A stretch of DNA of 5,261 nt, taken from positions 1-5,261 of the forward strand of contig CALDJV010000572.1 of NCBI GenBank assembly GCA_937899305.1, written 5' to 3'. The translations under genes were made by a program, and so were the position numbers. The notes beneath the pieces were generated by a model, which made no database searches, was not told where the DNA came from, and worked only from the letters and a program-made list of their open reading frames with translations. Source of the stretch: an uncultured Cytophagaceae bacterium (GTDB lineage Bacteria; Bacteroidota; Bacteroidia; Cytophagales; Microscillaceae). The first letter of the stretch is position 1. Every line of letters starts with the position of its first letter. Shown piece after piece: positions 1-5,261 of this stretch.

Positions 1-28
1 GTTATTAGAATTCTTGGGAAGACTTGAC

Positions 29-69
29 AAATAATGTACCGCTCACTAATGGGTCTTGGTACATTATTT
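29..69. repeat. Perfect 12-bp inverted repeat at transposase break
   Basis: The arm aaataatgtacc (29-40) is the exact reverse complement of ggtacattattt (58-69), with a 17-bp spacer. The right arm codes for the first residues of the surviving transposase frame (VHYF). The left arm contains the in-frame TAA at 32-34 that interrupts it. The repeat may be a fold-back copy formed when the element decayed, or a hairpin of the original element; the sequence cannot decide between these. Confidence 0.7.
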
Positions 70-481
70 TGATGAAGACAAAAAGTTTAAATCACATAAG
101 TTATTTATAAGTACTGATATGGCAATGACTGGAATGGATTTGCTACTTTATTATCATCTTAGGTTTCAAATTGAGTTTCTTTACCGAGATGGAAAACAGT
201 TTCTAGGACTCAATCATTGTCAGTCCAGAAACAAAAAGAGATTACATTTTCACTTCAATTTTGTGTTGACAATGTGTTCTTTACTCAAACTCACCTATTG
301 GTTACCACAGGTCAAAGAGAAAGGAGAGAAAATGCCATTTTCAGTACAAAACATCAAAAACGAAGCGCAAAACGAGTTTTTATTAGAAAGATTTATTGAT
401 GTGTTTGGGGTTTGCCCCCAAACCCCTAAATATAATCACAAGCTCAAGGAGCTACGTGAATATGCTAAAATTGCTGCTTGA
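56..481 (+). pseudogene. IS4-family transposase, C-terminal remnant
   Basis: This is the C-terminal part of a DDE transposase that would cut and join the ends of an insertion sequence. The 141-residue frame contains the exact IS4-family signature Y-x2-R-x3-E-x6-K (Y33, R36, E40, K47, in YYHLRFQIEFLYRDGKQF). E40 is the expected catalytic glutamate. The preceding KLFISTDMAMTG strand and the following GLNHCQSRNKKRLHFHFN stretch are also typical of Bacteroidota members of this family, and the end, LREYAKIAA, resembles a natural C-terminus. The N-terminal half with the two catalytic aspartates is absent. The only start is a weak TTG at 56, and the same frame has TAA stops at 32-34 and 47-49; all three forward frames have a stop within the first 49 bases. 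It is therefore a broken copy rather than a functional gene. Part may lie left of the window, but the frame is already interrupted inside it. Terminal inverted repeats of the element could not be identified. Confidence 0.85.
403..426. repeat. GC-rich hairpin inside the transposase end
   Basis: GTTTGGGG (403-410) pairs perfectly with CCCCAAAC (416-423) across a 5-base loop. An alternative register pairs GGGGTTT (407-413) with AAACCCC (420-426). It lies within the coding sequence for the VFGVCPQTP segment. There is no T-run after it on either strand, so it is not a standard terminator. Its function is unknown and it may simply reflect codon content. Confidence 0.5.
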
Positions 482-613
482 AGATGCTAGATTTACTACG
501 GACTATTGTAAATATGACAATCATCATTTTTTAACCGTTCCTGGTCGCCTAATTTTGAGCTATAGAATCTCGATAATTATTAGAAAAACTCCCCAGCCAT
601 ATTCTGCAAAATC
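482..613. other. Spacer between transposase remnant and phosphatase gene
   Basis: This AT-rich spacer probably contains the right end of the insertion sequence and the upstream region of the phosphatase gene. I could not recognise an insertion-sequence terminal repeat, because the left end that would be compared with it is outside the window or lost. The candidate -7 element at 550-557 is the only signal I can support here. No strong Shine-Dalgarno sequence precedes the ATG at 614, which is normal for Bacteroidota. Confidence 0.5.
550..557 (+). promoter_or_regulatory. Candidate Bacteroidota -7 promoter element
   Basis: TAATTTTG is a perfect match to the TAnnTTTG -7 element of the primary sigma factor in Bacteroidota. 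It sits 56 bases before the ATG of the sensor phosphatase, which would give a 5' leader of about 50 bases. The expected -33 TTTG/TTG is not clear: only a T-run at 527-532 lies at a suitable distance. The element is downstream of the transposase stop at 481, so the phosphatase could be transcribed independently of the insertion-sequence remnant. Confidence 0.4.
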
Positions 614-3493
614 ATGAAAATTTATACGTTCTTCAAATTGTCCTTTATAGGGTTCACTTTAGTCATCTCAGTTACTGGATTTATTATTTACTCTCAAAGC
701 CTTCGGCTTCAGCAAGATGTGACTCAATTGGTTTTGGTAAAAGGCCCTGCCGAAAAAGCAGTATCGGCCATCGCCATCTTATCTCTAAAAATTACTGGTA
801 ACATCAAGTCCCTGCTTTATGCTCATAATGCCCACCTGGTAGATACGGTAAAGAAACATCAGATGAAATTAAACGAGCGGGTTGCTCAGCTGAATACCTT
901 GAATGATCAATACCAGGTTTTTGACCCATCAAACCTATGGCAAAATACTTATGAGGTATTTGGTCAAAACATTACCGACATCATCTTAGCATACGAAGCA
1001 AATTCTGAGGGGTTTTCTAAAGAGGTGGCCTCATCGCTCAATCAACTGGATAATTCGTTGAACACCCTGCAATCAACGATTAATAATCGCCTGTTGCCCC
1101 TCATTCGGCAAACCACCCAACAAATATTGATGCAATCTCAAGCCCGCTCTAGGCTTATCTACCTCCTGGTACTTATCAGTTTGATTACGCTAATGATTGC
1201 CATCTATTTCAATTCCAGGTATTTCAAACAACATATTACGCGTCCTTTGATAGTGCTCAACGAACAGGCCTTGACCCTCACTCGAGGAATATTCTCCGAG
1301 AAATGGAGCAATCTAAAAGTACCCAAAGGGAGCTATGAAATACGGCAATTGTTTATTGCTTTCAACAAAATGGCCACTGGTCTCCATATTTTATTCAAGC
1401 AAGAGCAAAAAAATAATTTACAACTGAAAAGACTCAACCAAAGCTTTCATCGAGCACAAAAAATTGCCCAAATGGGTAGTTGGGAACTCGATTTACAAAC
1501 TCAACGCGTATCTTGGAATGATCAAATGTATCAGATCTATGGTCTTCCCAGAGGACAACACATCAATATGGAGTCCATTACCCCACAAATACACCCTCAA
1601 GATGCTCCAAAAGTGACCCGCTTGGTAAATAAACTCCTGACCACGGCAACTCCTTACGCCATAGATTATCGCATTAGTCACCCTAACAACCACGAATGGC
1701 ATCACTTACACTCTGAATCGGAGATTATTTGTGATGAGCAAAAAAAACCAATCAAAGCCGTTGGTATCACCCAAGATGTAACGCGTCTCAAACAGGCCCA
1801 AAACCTGCTCGAGGGGTATCGTAAGATTCTAGATCAATCGGCCATTGTGGCTACCACCGATGTCAAAGGAAATATTACCTATACCAATGATAAATTTTGT
1901 GAGATTTCGAAGTATTCTCAGGAAGAGCTATTGGGACAGAACCATCGTTTGTTAAAATCCGGAACACATTCCAACGAAACCTACCAAGCACTTTGGCACA
2001 CCATTACTCAAGGTAAAACCTGGCAAGGAGAGATTAAAAATAAAGCCAAAGATGGGAGCTATTATTGGGTAAAGGCCACGATTATGCCTTTTATGGATGA
2101 AAAAAACAAGCCTTATAAATACATGGCAGTAAGGTACGATATTACTCGACAAAAAAGCCTTGAGCTGGACCTAAAAACCCAACTCGGGCAGCTCAATGAC
2201 TATCGCTTTGCCTTGGATACCGCATCCATTGTAGCCATTACCAATGTCAAGGGGCAAATCAGTTATGTAAACGACAAGTTTTGTGAAATCTCTAAATACT
2301 CAAGAGCAGAGTTGTTGGGGCAAGATCACCGTTTGATCAGTTCTGGCCACCACTCAAAGGAATATATTCGCCACATGTGGCAAACCATTGCCCAAGGCCA
2401 GGTTTGGCGGGAAGAATTTAAAAACAAAGCTAAAGATGGCACCTATTATTGGGTAGATACGACGATTGTGCCTTTTTTGAACGACCAAGGCAAACCTTAT
2501 ATGTATCTGACCATTCGCTTTGATATCACTCATCGTAAAGCATTAGAAGAGACCTTGCGTGCCCACCAAGCGGTACTCGAAACCAAAGTAAAACAACGAA
2601 CGCAACAACTGGAAGATGAACGAAATAGAGTGAGTGAAATGTACGAGGAATTGATTGTACAGAATGAATTGATTGGAGAAAAGAACAAAAACATTACAGA
2701 TAGCATAGAGTATGCGCTCAAGATTCAGGAAGCTACCCTGCCCCAGTTAGAGCAAATAAAAGCGCAGCTCCCGGAATTATTTATTTTATTCAAGCCCCGT
2801 GACATTGTCAGTGGCGATTTTTACTGGTATTCTGAAGTTACTCGCCCTCTCAATACTGATGGTTATACCAGTAAAGTATCTAAGAAACTGGTATTGGCAG
2901 CAGTAGATTGTACCGGTCACGGAGTACCAGGTGCTTTTATGAGTATGATTGGAAACCAACTCCTCAACGAAATCGTCAATGAGAAAAACATCATCGCGCC
3001 TCATTTGATTCTGAATGAATTGAACAAAAAAATACGTAGTGTGCTCAAACAAGACGAACTAGACAATCAGGATGGTATGGATATCGCCATTTGCGTAATT
3101 GACAAAGCACAACGTAAACTTGAATTTGCCGGAGCCAAAAATCCCTTGGTATATGCTCAAAATGGATTAATGGGTGAACTCAAAGGGGATCGGGTCAGTA
3201 TTGGGGGCCTGCAACGGCCAGGGTTTATGAGCTACACCAAGCATACCATATCTCTCAAGTCAGACCAAACTTTTTATATTTTTTCGGATGGTTACCAAGA
3301 CCAAATCGGTGGCCCCAAGGAACGCAGGTTGATGCGACGTGGGTTGTATCAGTTACTCAAAGACAATCACCATTTGCCTATGTATCAACAACAAAGGGTT
3401 TTGGAAAATGCTTTTGAAAATTGGAAGGGTGAAAATCACGAACAATTGGATGATGTGCTACTCATAGGGTTTAGAATCAAAGCATCCCTTTGA
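614..3493 (+). CDS. Membrane sensor: HAMP, three PAS, SpoIIE-type PP2C phosphatase
   Basis: This is a 959-residue membrane-anchored signalling protein that probably removes phosphate from serine or threonine of a partner (typically an anti-sigma antagonist) in response to a sensed signal. Domains in order: membrane helix about 9-27; extracytoplasmic, mostly helical sensor region 28-180 resembling the four-helix chemoreceptor type; second membrane helix about 181-199; HAMP about 200-260 (ITRPL, then AFNKM); PAS1 about 280-397 (MGSWELD); PAS2 402-517 and PAS3 530-645, close duplicates each ending in a DIT motif; coiled coil about 646-695; and the linker NITDSIEYALKIQEATLP leading into the PP2C/SpoIIE domain, about 695-957. 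The expected metal-binding acidic residues are present: SGDF (D735), VDCTGHG (D765), FSDG (D892) and DDVLL (D946/D947), so it should be catalytically active. The ATG is the first start after an in-frame TAG at 581-583, and the hydrophobic N-terminus supports it. No partner kinase, STAS protein or sigma factor lies nearby, so the substrate and signal are unknown. Confidence 0.95.
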   Translation: MKIYTFFKLSFIGFTLVISVTGFIIYSQSLRLQQDVTQLVLVKGPAEKAVSAIAILSLKITGNIKSLLYAHNAHLVDTVKKHQMKLNERVAQLNTLNDQYQVFDPSNLWQNTYEVFGQNITDIILAYEANSEGFSKEVASSLNQLDNSLNTLQSTINNRLLPLIRQTTQQILMQSQARSRLIYLLVLISLITLMIAIYFNSRYFKQHITRPLIVLNEQALTLTRGIFSEKWSNLKVPKGSYEIRQLFIAFNKMATGLHILFKQEQKNNLQLKRLNQSFHRAQKIAQMGSWELDLQTQRVSWNDQMYQIYGLPRGQHINMESITPQIHPQDAPKVTRLVNKLLTTATPYAIDYRISHPNNHEWHHLHSESEIICDEQKKPIKAVGITQDVTRLKQAQNLLEGYRKILDQSAIVATTDVKGNITYTNDKFCEISKYSQEELLGQNHRLLKSGTHSNETYQALWHTITQGKTWQGEIKNKAKDGSYYWVKATIMPFMDEKNKPYKYMAVRYDITRQKSLELDLKTQLGQLNDYRFALDTASIVAITNVKGQISYVNDKFCEISKYSRAELLGQDHRLISSGHHSKEYIRHMWQTIAQGQVWREEFKNKAKDGTYYWVDTTIVPFLNDQGKPYMYLTIRFDITHRKALEETLRAHQAVLETKVKQRTQQLEDERNRVSEMYEELIVQNELIGEKNKNITDSIEYALKIQEATLPQLEQIKAQLPELFILFKPRDIVSGDFYWYSEVTRPLNTDGYTSKVSKKLVLAAVDCTGHGVPGAFMSMIGNQLLNEIVNEKNIIAPHLILNELNKKIRSVLKQDELDNQDGMDIAICVIDKAQRKLEFAGAKNPLVYAQNGLMGELKGDRVSIGGLQRPGFMSYTKHTISLKSDQTFYIFSDGYQDQIGGPKERRLMRRGLYQLLKDNHHLPMYQQQRVLENAFENWKGENHEQLDDVLLIGFRIKASL

Positions 3494-3494
3494 A

Positions 3495-3550
3495 GCTGCA
3501 TTGTTAATCAATGTATTGATAAAAAGGAGAGAATTTTTTAACAATGCAGC
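3495..3550. repeat. Perfect 13-bp inverted repeat between convergent genes
   Basis: GCTGCATTGTTAA (3495-3507) is the exact reverse complement of TTAACAATGCAGC (3538-3550), with a 30-base spacer. The repeat starts two bases after the phosphatase stop codon and ends 40 bases before the stop of the convergent cold-shock gene. A smaller hairpin, ATCAAT-gt-ATTGAT (3507-3520), overlaps the first arm. Neither strand has a T-run directly after the outer stem, so it is not a textbook Rho-independent terminator. It may still end or protect both convergent transcripts. A second small hairpin, AAATCA-cgat-TGATTT (3568-3583), follows in the same gap. Confidence 0.65.
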
Positions 3551-3589
3551 AGCTATTCAGGATACACAAATCACGATTGATTTACAAGC

Positions 3590-4039
3590 CTATTTAAATA
3601 CTTTGACCTCGGTAGCAGCTGGTCCTTTTTGTCCCATTACTACTTCGTAGGTAACCATATTGTTTTCTTTGATGTCTTCTAACACGTTGTTTACGTGAAC
3701 AAAAATCTTTTCGTGGGTCTTAGAATCTTTGATAAATCCATACCCTTTGTCATCGTTGAAATACGTCACCACTCCTTTTCTTACCGGATCATCGTCTTCT
3801 TCGTGCTTTGGCACTCCCAGCTCTATGTCTTCGGCATTAATTTCTTCTTTCTTTTGATCAGGATCTGGCGGAGTATTGGTAATGTTACCGAATTCATCCA
3901 CGTAAGCCATCATGTCTTCCAACTTACTGGACTTTTCTTTCTCTTTACGATCTAGTCGTTTTTGTGCTTTTTCTTTTCTTTTACGTTCTTTTTTACTTCT
4001 TACTTCTTTTTTTCCGAATGTTTCTCGAGATCTACCCAT
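3590..4039 (-). CDS. Cold-shock-domain protein with basic N-terminal extension
   Basis: This 149-residue protein is a nucleic-acid-binding cold-shock-domain protein, probably a cytoplasmic RNA chaperone or translation-related factor. The C-terminal domain (about 87-148) starts RKGVVTYFNDDKGYGFI and contains RNP1 (KGYGFI, 98-103) and RNP2 (IFVHV, 112-116), whose aromatic residues stack on single-stranded bases. It is preceded by a very basic stretch (about 9-38, rich in KK, RK and KEK), a short conserved-looking AYVDEFGNITNTPPDP segment (45-60) and an acidic hinge (HEEDDDP, 79-85). The classic CspA-type protein is only about 70 residues, so the first 86 residues are an extension; this architecture is common in Bacteroidota. 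The start MGRSRETF resembles the conserved beginning of these homologues, which supports the ATG at 4037-4039, although no clear Shine-Dalgarno sequence precedes it. The gene converges with the phosphatase and appears monocistronic. Confidence 0.93.
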   Translation of the reverse strand: MGRSRETFGKKEVRSKKERKRKEKAQKRLDRKEKEKSSKLEDMMAYVDEFGNITNTPPDPDQKKEEINAEDIELGVPKHEEDDDPVRKGVVTYFNDDKGYGFIKDSKTHEKIFVHVNNVLEDIKENNMVTYEVVMGQKGPAATEVKVFK

Positions 4040-4184
4040 AGATAAAGTTTAGTTAATAAAAAATACAAGGACATTACATTTCCCTAAGATTCGATACAGT
4101 GTACAGGTTAAGCGGTCGTCAAAGATTTGGGAGAGTAATGATGAGGCCATCAATTGGTTTCTTAATCATGCCATGTTGTATTAA

Positions 4185-4205
4185 TAATCTGGATTTGTCA
4201 GATTA
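4185..4205. repeat. 7-bp hairpin upstream of the cold-shock gene
   Basis: TAATCTG (4185-4191) pairs perfectly with CAGATTA (4199-4205) around a 7-base loop. If transcription starts at the candidate promoter near 4286, this hairpin would lie in the 5' leader of the cold-shock mRNA. It could also be an operator or a chance palindrome. No T-run follows it. Confidence 0.35.
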
Positions 4206-4285
4206 CTGAATGTTCAGGAACAGTGTGTAAACCGCAACGTTTGATATGGAGTATTTAAGAAAGGAGTCAAGAGCCTTTGAAAACA

Positions 4286-4293
4286 CAAAGATA
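4286..4293 (-). promoter_or_regulatory. Candidate -7 promoter element for the cold-shock gene
   Basis: Read on the minus strand this is TATCTTTG, a perfect match to the Bacteroidota -7 consensus TAnnTTTG. It would drive the cold-shock gene with a 5' leader of roughly 240 bases. As with the phosphatase promoter, the -33 element is not a clear TTTG: only a T-rich run (A-run on plus, 4311-4316) lies at about the right distance. An eight-base motif with two free positions can occur by chance, so this is a suggestion only. Confidence 0.3.
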
Positions 4294-4370
4294 ACGTTTT
4301 TTGGGCAGGAAAAAAATTCGCATCGGAAGTATTTGAAAGCCAGCCCATCAGTAGTCAAATCCCTCCTCAA

Positions 4371-4393
4371 AAAACGGAGCGTATTTACCGCTC
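4371..4393 (-). terminator. Rho-independent terminator-like hairpin, minus strand
   Basis: On the minus strand, GAGCG (4393-4389) pairs with CGCTC (4381-4377) around a 7-base loop. The stem is followed directly by CG and a run of six T (A-run on plus, 4369-4374). The stop codon of the small minus-strand frame at 4385 lies within the loop, so the signal is placed exactly where that frame ends. The stem is short (5 bp, GC-rich), so it may be a weak terminator. Confidence 0.5.
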
Positions 4394-4576
4394 AAAAATC
4401 ACTATTTTGCCGTTTGATTTCGTCAATGTGAAGCGTGTTTTGGTTTCGTTAAAGCATAACTTCCAGGCTTTTTTGGTTTCTTCACTTTTTATCCAAAATG
4501 TTTGACTGCCTGGATAATAATTCACTGGCTTAAAATAATCAGGATACTCTTGTCCCATAAACTGAATACTAATCAT
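4385..4576 (-). CDS. Small hypothetical protein or gene remnant
   Basis: The frame gives 63 residues from the ATG at 4576, or 70 if a TTG at 4597 is used; a later ATG at 4558 is also possible. I do not recognise the product. The sequence looks protein-like rather than random (YPDYFKPVNYYPGSQTFW, then a Lys/Thr-rich end KTRFTLTKSNGKIVIFER), with aromatic residues and alternating polar and hydrophobic positions suggesting beta strands. It has no signal peptide and no Shine-Dalgarno sequence. In its favour, a terminator-like hairpin overlaps its stop codon. Against it, another minus-strand terminator (4596-4634) ends just 20 bases upstream of the ATG, leaving almost no room for a promoter. The frame stays open upstream through that terminator without a usable start. 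It may be the tail of a decayed gene. Confidence 0.35.
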   Translation of the reverse strand: MISIQFMGQEYPDYFKPVNYYPGSQTFWIKSEETKKAWKLCFNETKTRFTLTKSNGKIVIFER

Positions 4577-4595
4577 CAATTTAGCTAAAATTAGC

Positions 4596-4634
4596 AAAAT
4601 AAAAATCCCCGCTCCTTGATATATCAGAAGCGGG
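4596..4634 (-). terminator. Rho-independent terminator for the secreted-protein gene
   Basis: On the minus strand AGCGGG-type pairing is clear: plus-strand CCCGCT (4608-4613) pairs with AGCGGG (4629-4634), with two more base pairs inside after a mismatch. The stem is followed on the minus strand by a T-rich tract (ATTTTTATTTT; A-run on plus, 4596-4606). It lies about 40 bases after the stop codon of the minus-strand gene at 4674 and is correctly oriented to end its transcript. Confidence 0.75.
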
Positions 4635-4673
4635 AACCTACAAATTTTATTTAAAAACCGTTCATTGTCTATG

Positions 4674-5201
4674 TTATCTCTTGATGATGGTCATCATTTT
4701 GCGATATTCGCCATTGCTAATTTCCAGCAAATAAGAACCCGGCTGCTTCATCCAACGATTTAAGTCAAAATTCAATAACCCAAAAGCACCTCCTCCATTG
4801 GTGGCTTTGCTTCCACTGGTCAATATTTTACCCTGGTTATCGCGCAAGATGTATTGTACTTTGTTTAAATTTTCGGGAATTCCTTTCACCTGTACTACTC
4901 CATGTACGGTAGGATTAGGATAAGCCGACACCTTGGGAGTTTGACGTTGTTTTTCGCGAGACTGCTTGCACAATCGGATGTCCTTTAAATAATTAACGCT
5001 CCTCAAAGGAGGTTGGCGGTCCCAGTTCAGTTTAAAACCCAACAAAGCAGTGGTAGTAGCTGGTGCAGTCAACAATACCGTATATTTTTGAAAACCATTG
5101 CGGGCTTCACCCAACTCAATGATGGTGGATTTGTGTATTTGCTGAGGGCCATTCCAGATGATGTTTGACACCCAACCCACCTCGATGGATTTAGGCGGCA
5201 T
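4674..5201 (-). CDS. C-terminal part of a secreted protein with type IX sorting domain
   Basis: The 175-residue frame ends in a type A C-terminal sorting domain (about 91-175). It begins with VSAYPNPTVHG, has a central strand region (VQYILRDNQGKIL) and closes with GSYLLEISNG and MMTIIKR. Such domains direct proteins through the type IX secretion system to the cell surface or medium, where the domain is normally cleaved off. Residues 1-80 resemble the second half of a beta-sandwich of the carbohydrate-binding (CBM4_9-like) kind: GFQKYTVLLTA, then a hydrophobic strand and YLKDIRL. That assignment is tentative. A type IX cargo must first cross the inner membrane, yet there is no signal peptide here, and the beta-sandwich seems to begin before the ATG at 5201. 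The frame stays open upstream to a TGA at 5241-5243. The gene is therefore probably 5'-truncated or interrupted, and the ATG may not be a true start. A good terminator follows the stop. Confidence 0.75.
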   Translation of the reverse strand: MPPKSIEVGWVSNIIWNGPQQIHKSTIIELGEARNGFQKYTVLLTAPATTTALLGFKLNWDRQPPLRSVNYLKDIRLCKQSREKQRQTPKVSAYPNPTVHGVVQVKGIPENLNKVQYILRDNQGKILTSGSKATNGGGAFGLLNFDLNRWMKQPGSYLLEISNGEYRKMMTIIKR

Positions 5202-5261
5202 CGATTCACTTAGGGATAAGAAAATAATTACTTTCCCATTTCAGAACTTTGGCACAGTCTT
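5202..5261 (-). other. Probable upstream coding sequence, interrupted by TGA
   Basis: In the frame of the secreted-protein gene, the 13 codons before its ATG read NGKVIIFLSLSES. This resembles the GK-x-Y-x-x-x-F-W-A-K-type strand that precedes this part of carbohydrate-binding beta-sandwiches. Before it comes an in-frame TGA (5241-5243), and before that KTVPKF, running off the window. No promoter or ribosome binding site is visible. This supports a nonsense mutation or frameshift in a longer gene rather than a real start at 5201. Confidence 0.4.

Larger units (their letters stand above)
4040..4368. other. Gene-free region upstream of the cold-shock gene
   Basis: This stretch of about 330 bases has no coding frame that I can support. 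It holds a candidate minus-strand promoter element (4286-4293) and a 7-bp hairpin (4185-4205), so much of it may be the 5' leader of the cold-shock gene. A second, imperfect -7-like sequence on the minus strand (CAAAGATT as read on plus, 4120-4127) lies closer to the gene but misses one base of the consensus and lacks a well-spaced -33 element. No tRNA or known riboswitch was recognised. Confidence 0.5.

Noticed and set aside
396..617. A 73-residue plus-strand frame whose stop overlaps the phosphatase ATG (ATGA), suggesting translational coupling.
   Set aside because: It starts inside the transposase in another frame, has no recognisable similarity or ribosome binding site, and spans the likely insertion-sequence end. 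The overlap is probably coincidence.
1493..3052. Several minus-strand frames of 60-90 codons inside the phosphatase gene.
   Set aside because: They are antisense shadows of a strongly supported coding region with complete domain content.
3544..3597. A 17-residue plus-strand mini-frame preceded by AAGGAG at 3524-3529.
   Set aside because: The spacing to the ATG (about 14 bases) is too long, the ATG lies in the inverted-repeat arm, the frame runs into the convergent cold-shock gene, and Bacteroidota rarely rely on Shine-Dalgarno sequences.
3695..3955. An 86-residue plus-strand frame with hydrophobic content, opposite the cold-shock gene.
   Set aside because: It is the antisense of lysine- and glutamate-rich codons, which read as phenylalanine- and leucine-rich on the other strand. 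It is not a membrane protein gene.
4246..4431. A 61-residue plus-strand frame in the intergenic region.
   Set aside because: It has no recognisable motif, crosses a minus-strand terminator-like hairpin and opposes a better minus-strand frame. It looks like a chance frame.
1..5261. CRISPR arrays, tRNA or rRNA genes, retron- or defence-like modules.
   Set aside because: No regularly spaced direct repeats, cloverleaf sequences, reverse transcriptase motifs or nuclease/helicase motifs were seen on either strand.

Overview
The window looks like chromosomal DNA from a member of the Bacteroidota, most likely a Cytophagales-type gliding or marine bacterium. This is inferred from several signs: a C-terminal sorting domain of the type IX secretion system, which is known essentially only from this phylum; a cold-shock protein with the lysine-rich N-terminal extension common there; a multi-PAS SpoIIE-type phosphatase of a kind frequent in this group; a perfect match to the Bacteroidota -7 promoter element (TAnnTTTG) upstream of the main gene; weak or absent Shine-Dalgarno sequences; and AT-rich DNA. 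No species can be named from the sequence alone.

Layout. Positions 1-481 hold the C-terminal third of an IS4-family transposase. It keeps the YREK signature, but its reading frame is interrupted upstream by stops at 32 and 47. A perfect 12-bp inverted repeat straddles the break. After a 130-bp spacer with a candidate promoter comes the dominant gene, 614-3493 (+): a 959-residue membrane sensor with two membrane segments, an extracytoplasmic helical domain, HAMP, three PAS domains, a coiled coil and a PP2C/SpoIIE serine phosphatase domain whose metal-binding aspartates are all present. It converges on a minus-strand cold-shock-domain gene (3590-4039). The 96-bp gap between them holds a perfect 13-bp inverted repeat. 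Positions 4040-4370 have no convincing gene, but carry a candidate minus-strand promoter and a small hairpin that could form a long 5' leader for the cold-shock gene. A small minus-strand open frame (4385-4576 or 4597) lies between two minus-strand terminator-like hairpins. The right end (4674-5201, minus) is the C-terminal part of a secreted, probably carbohydrate-binding-like protein ending in a type IX sorting domain. Its signal peptide is missing, and an in-frame TGA upstream suggests the gene is broken or truncated.

Functionally there is no clear operon. The phosphatase is probably the output end of a partner-switching (anti-sigma antagonist) or similar phospho-signalling pathway, but none of its usual partners lie in the window. 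The cold-shock protein is an independent RNA-binding gene. Both ends of the window show decayed genes (a transposase remnant and a secreted-protein remnant), so the phosphatase and cold-shock genes look like intact islands in a region that has been rearranged. I found no CRISPR array, no tRNA or rRNA, and no convincing new defence or mobile system.
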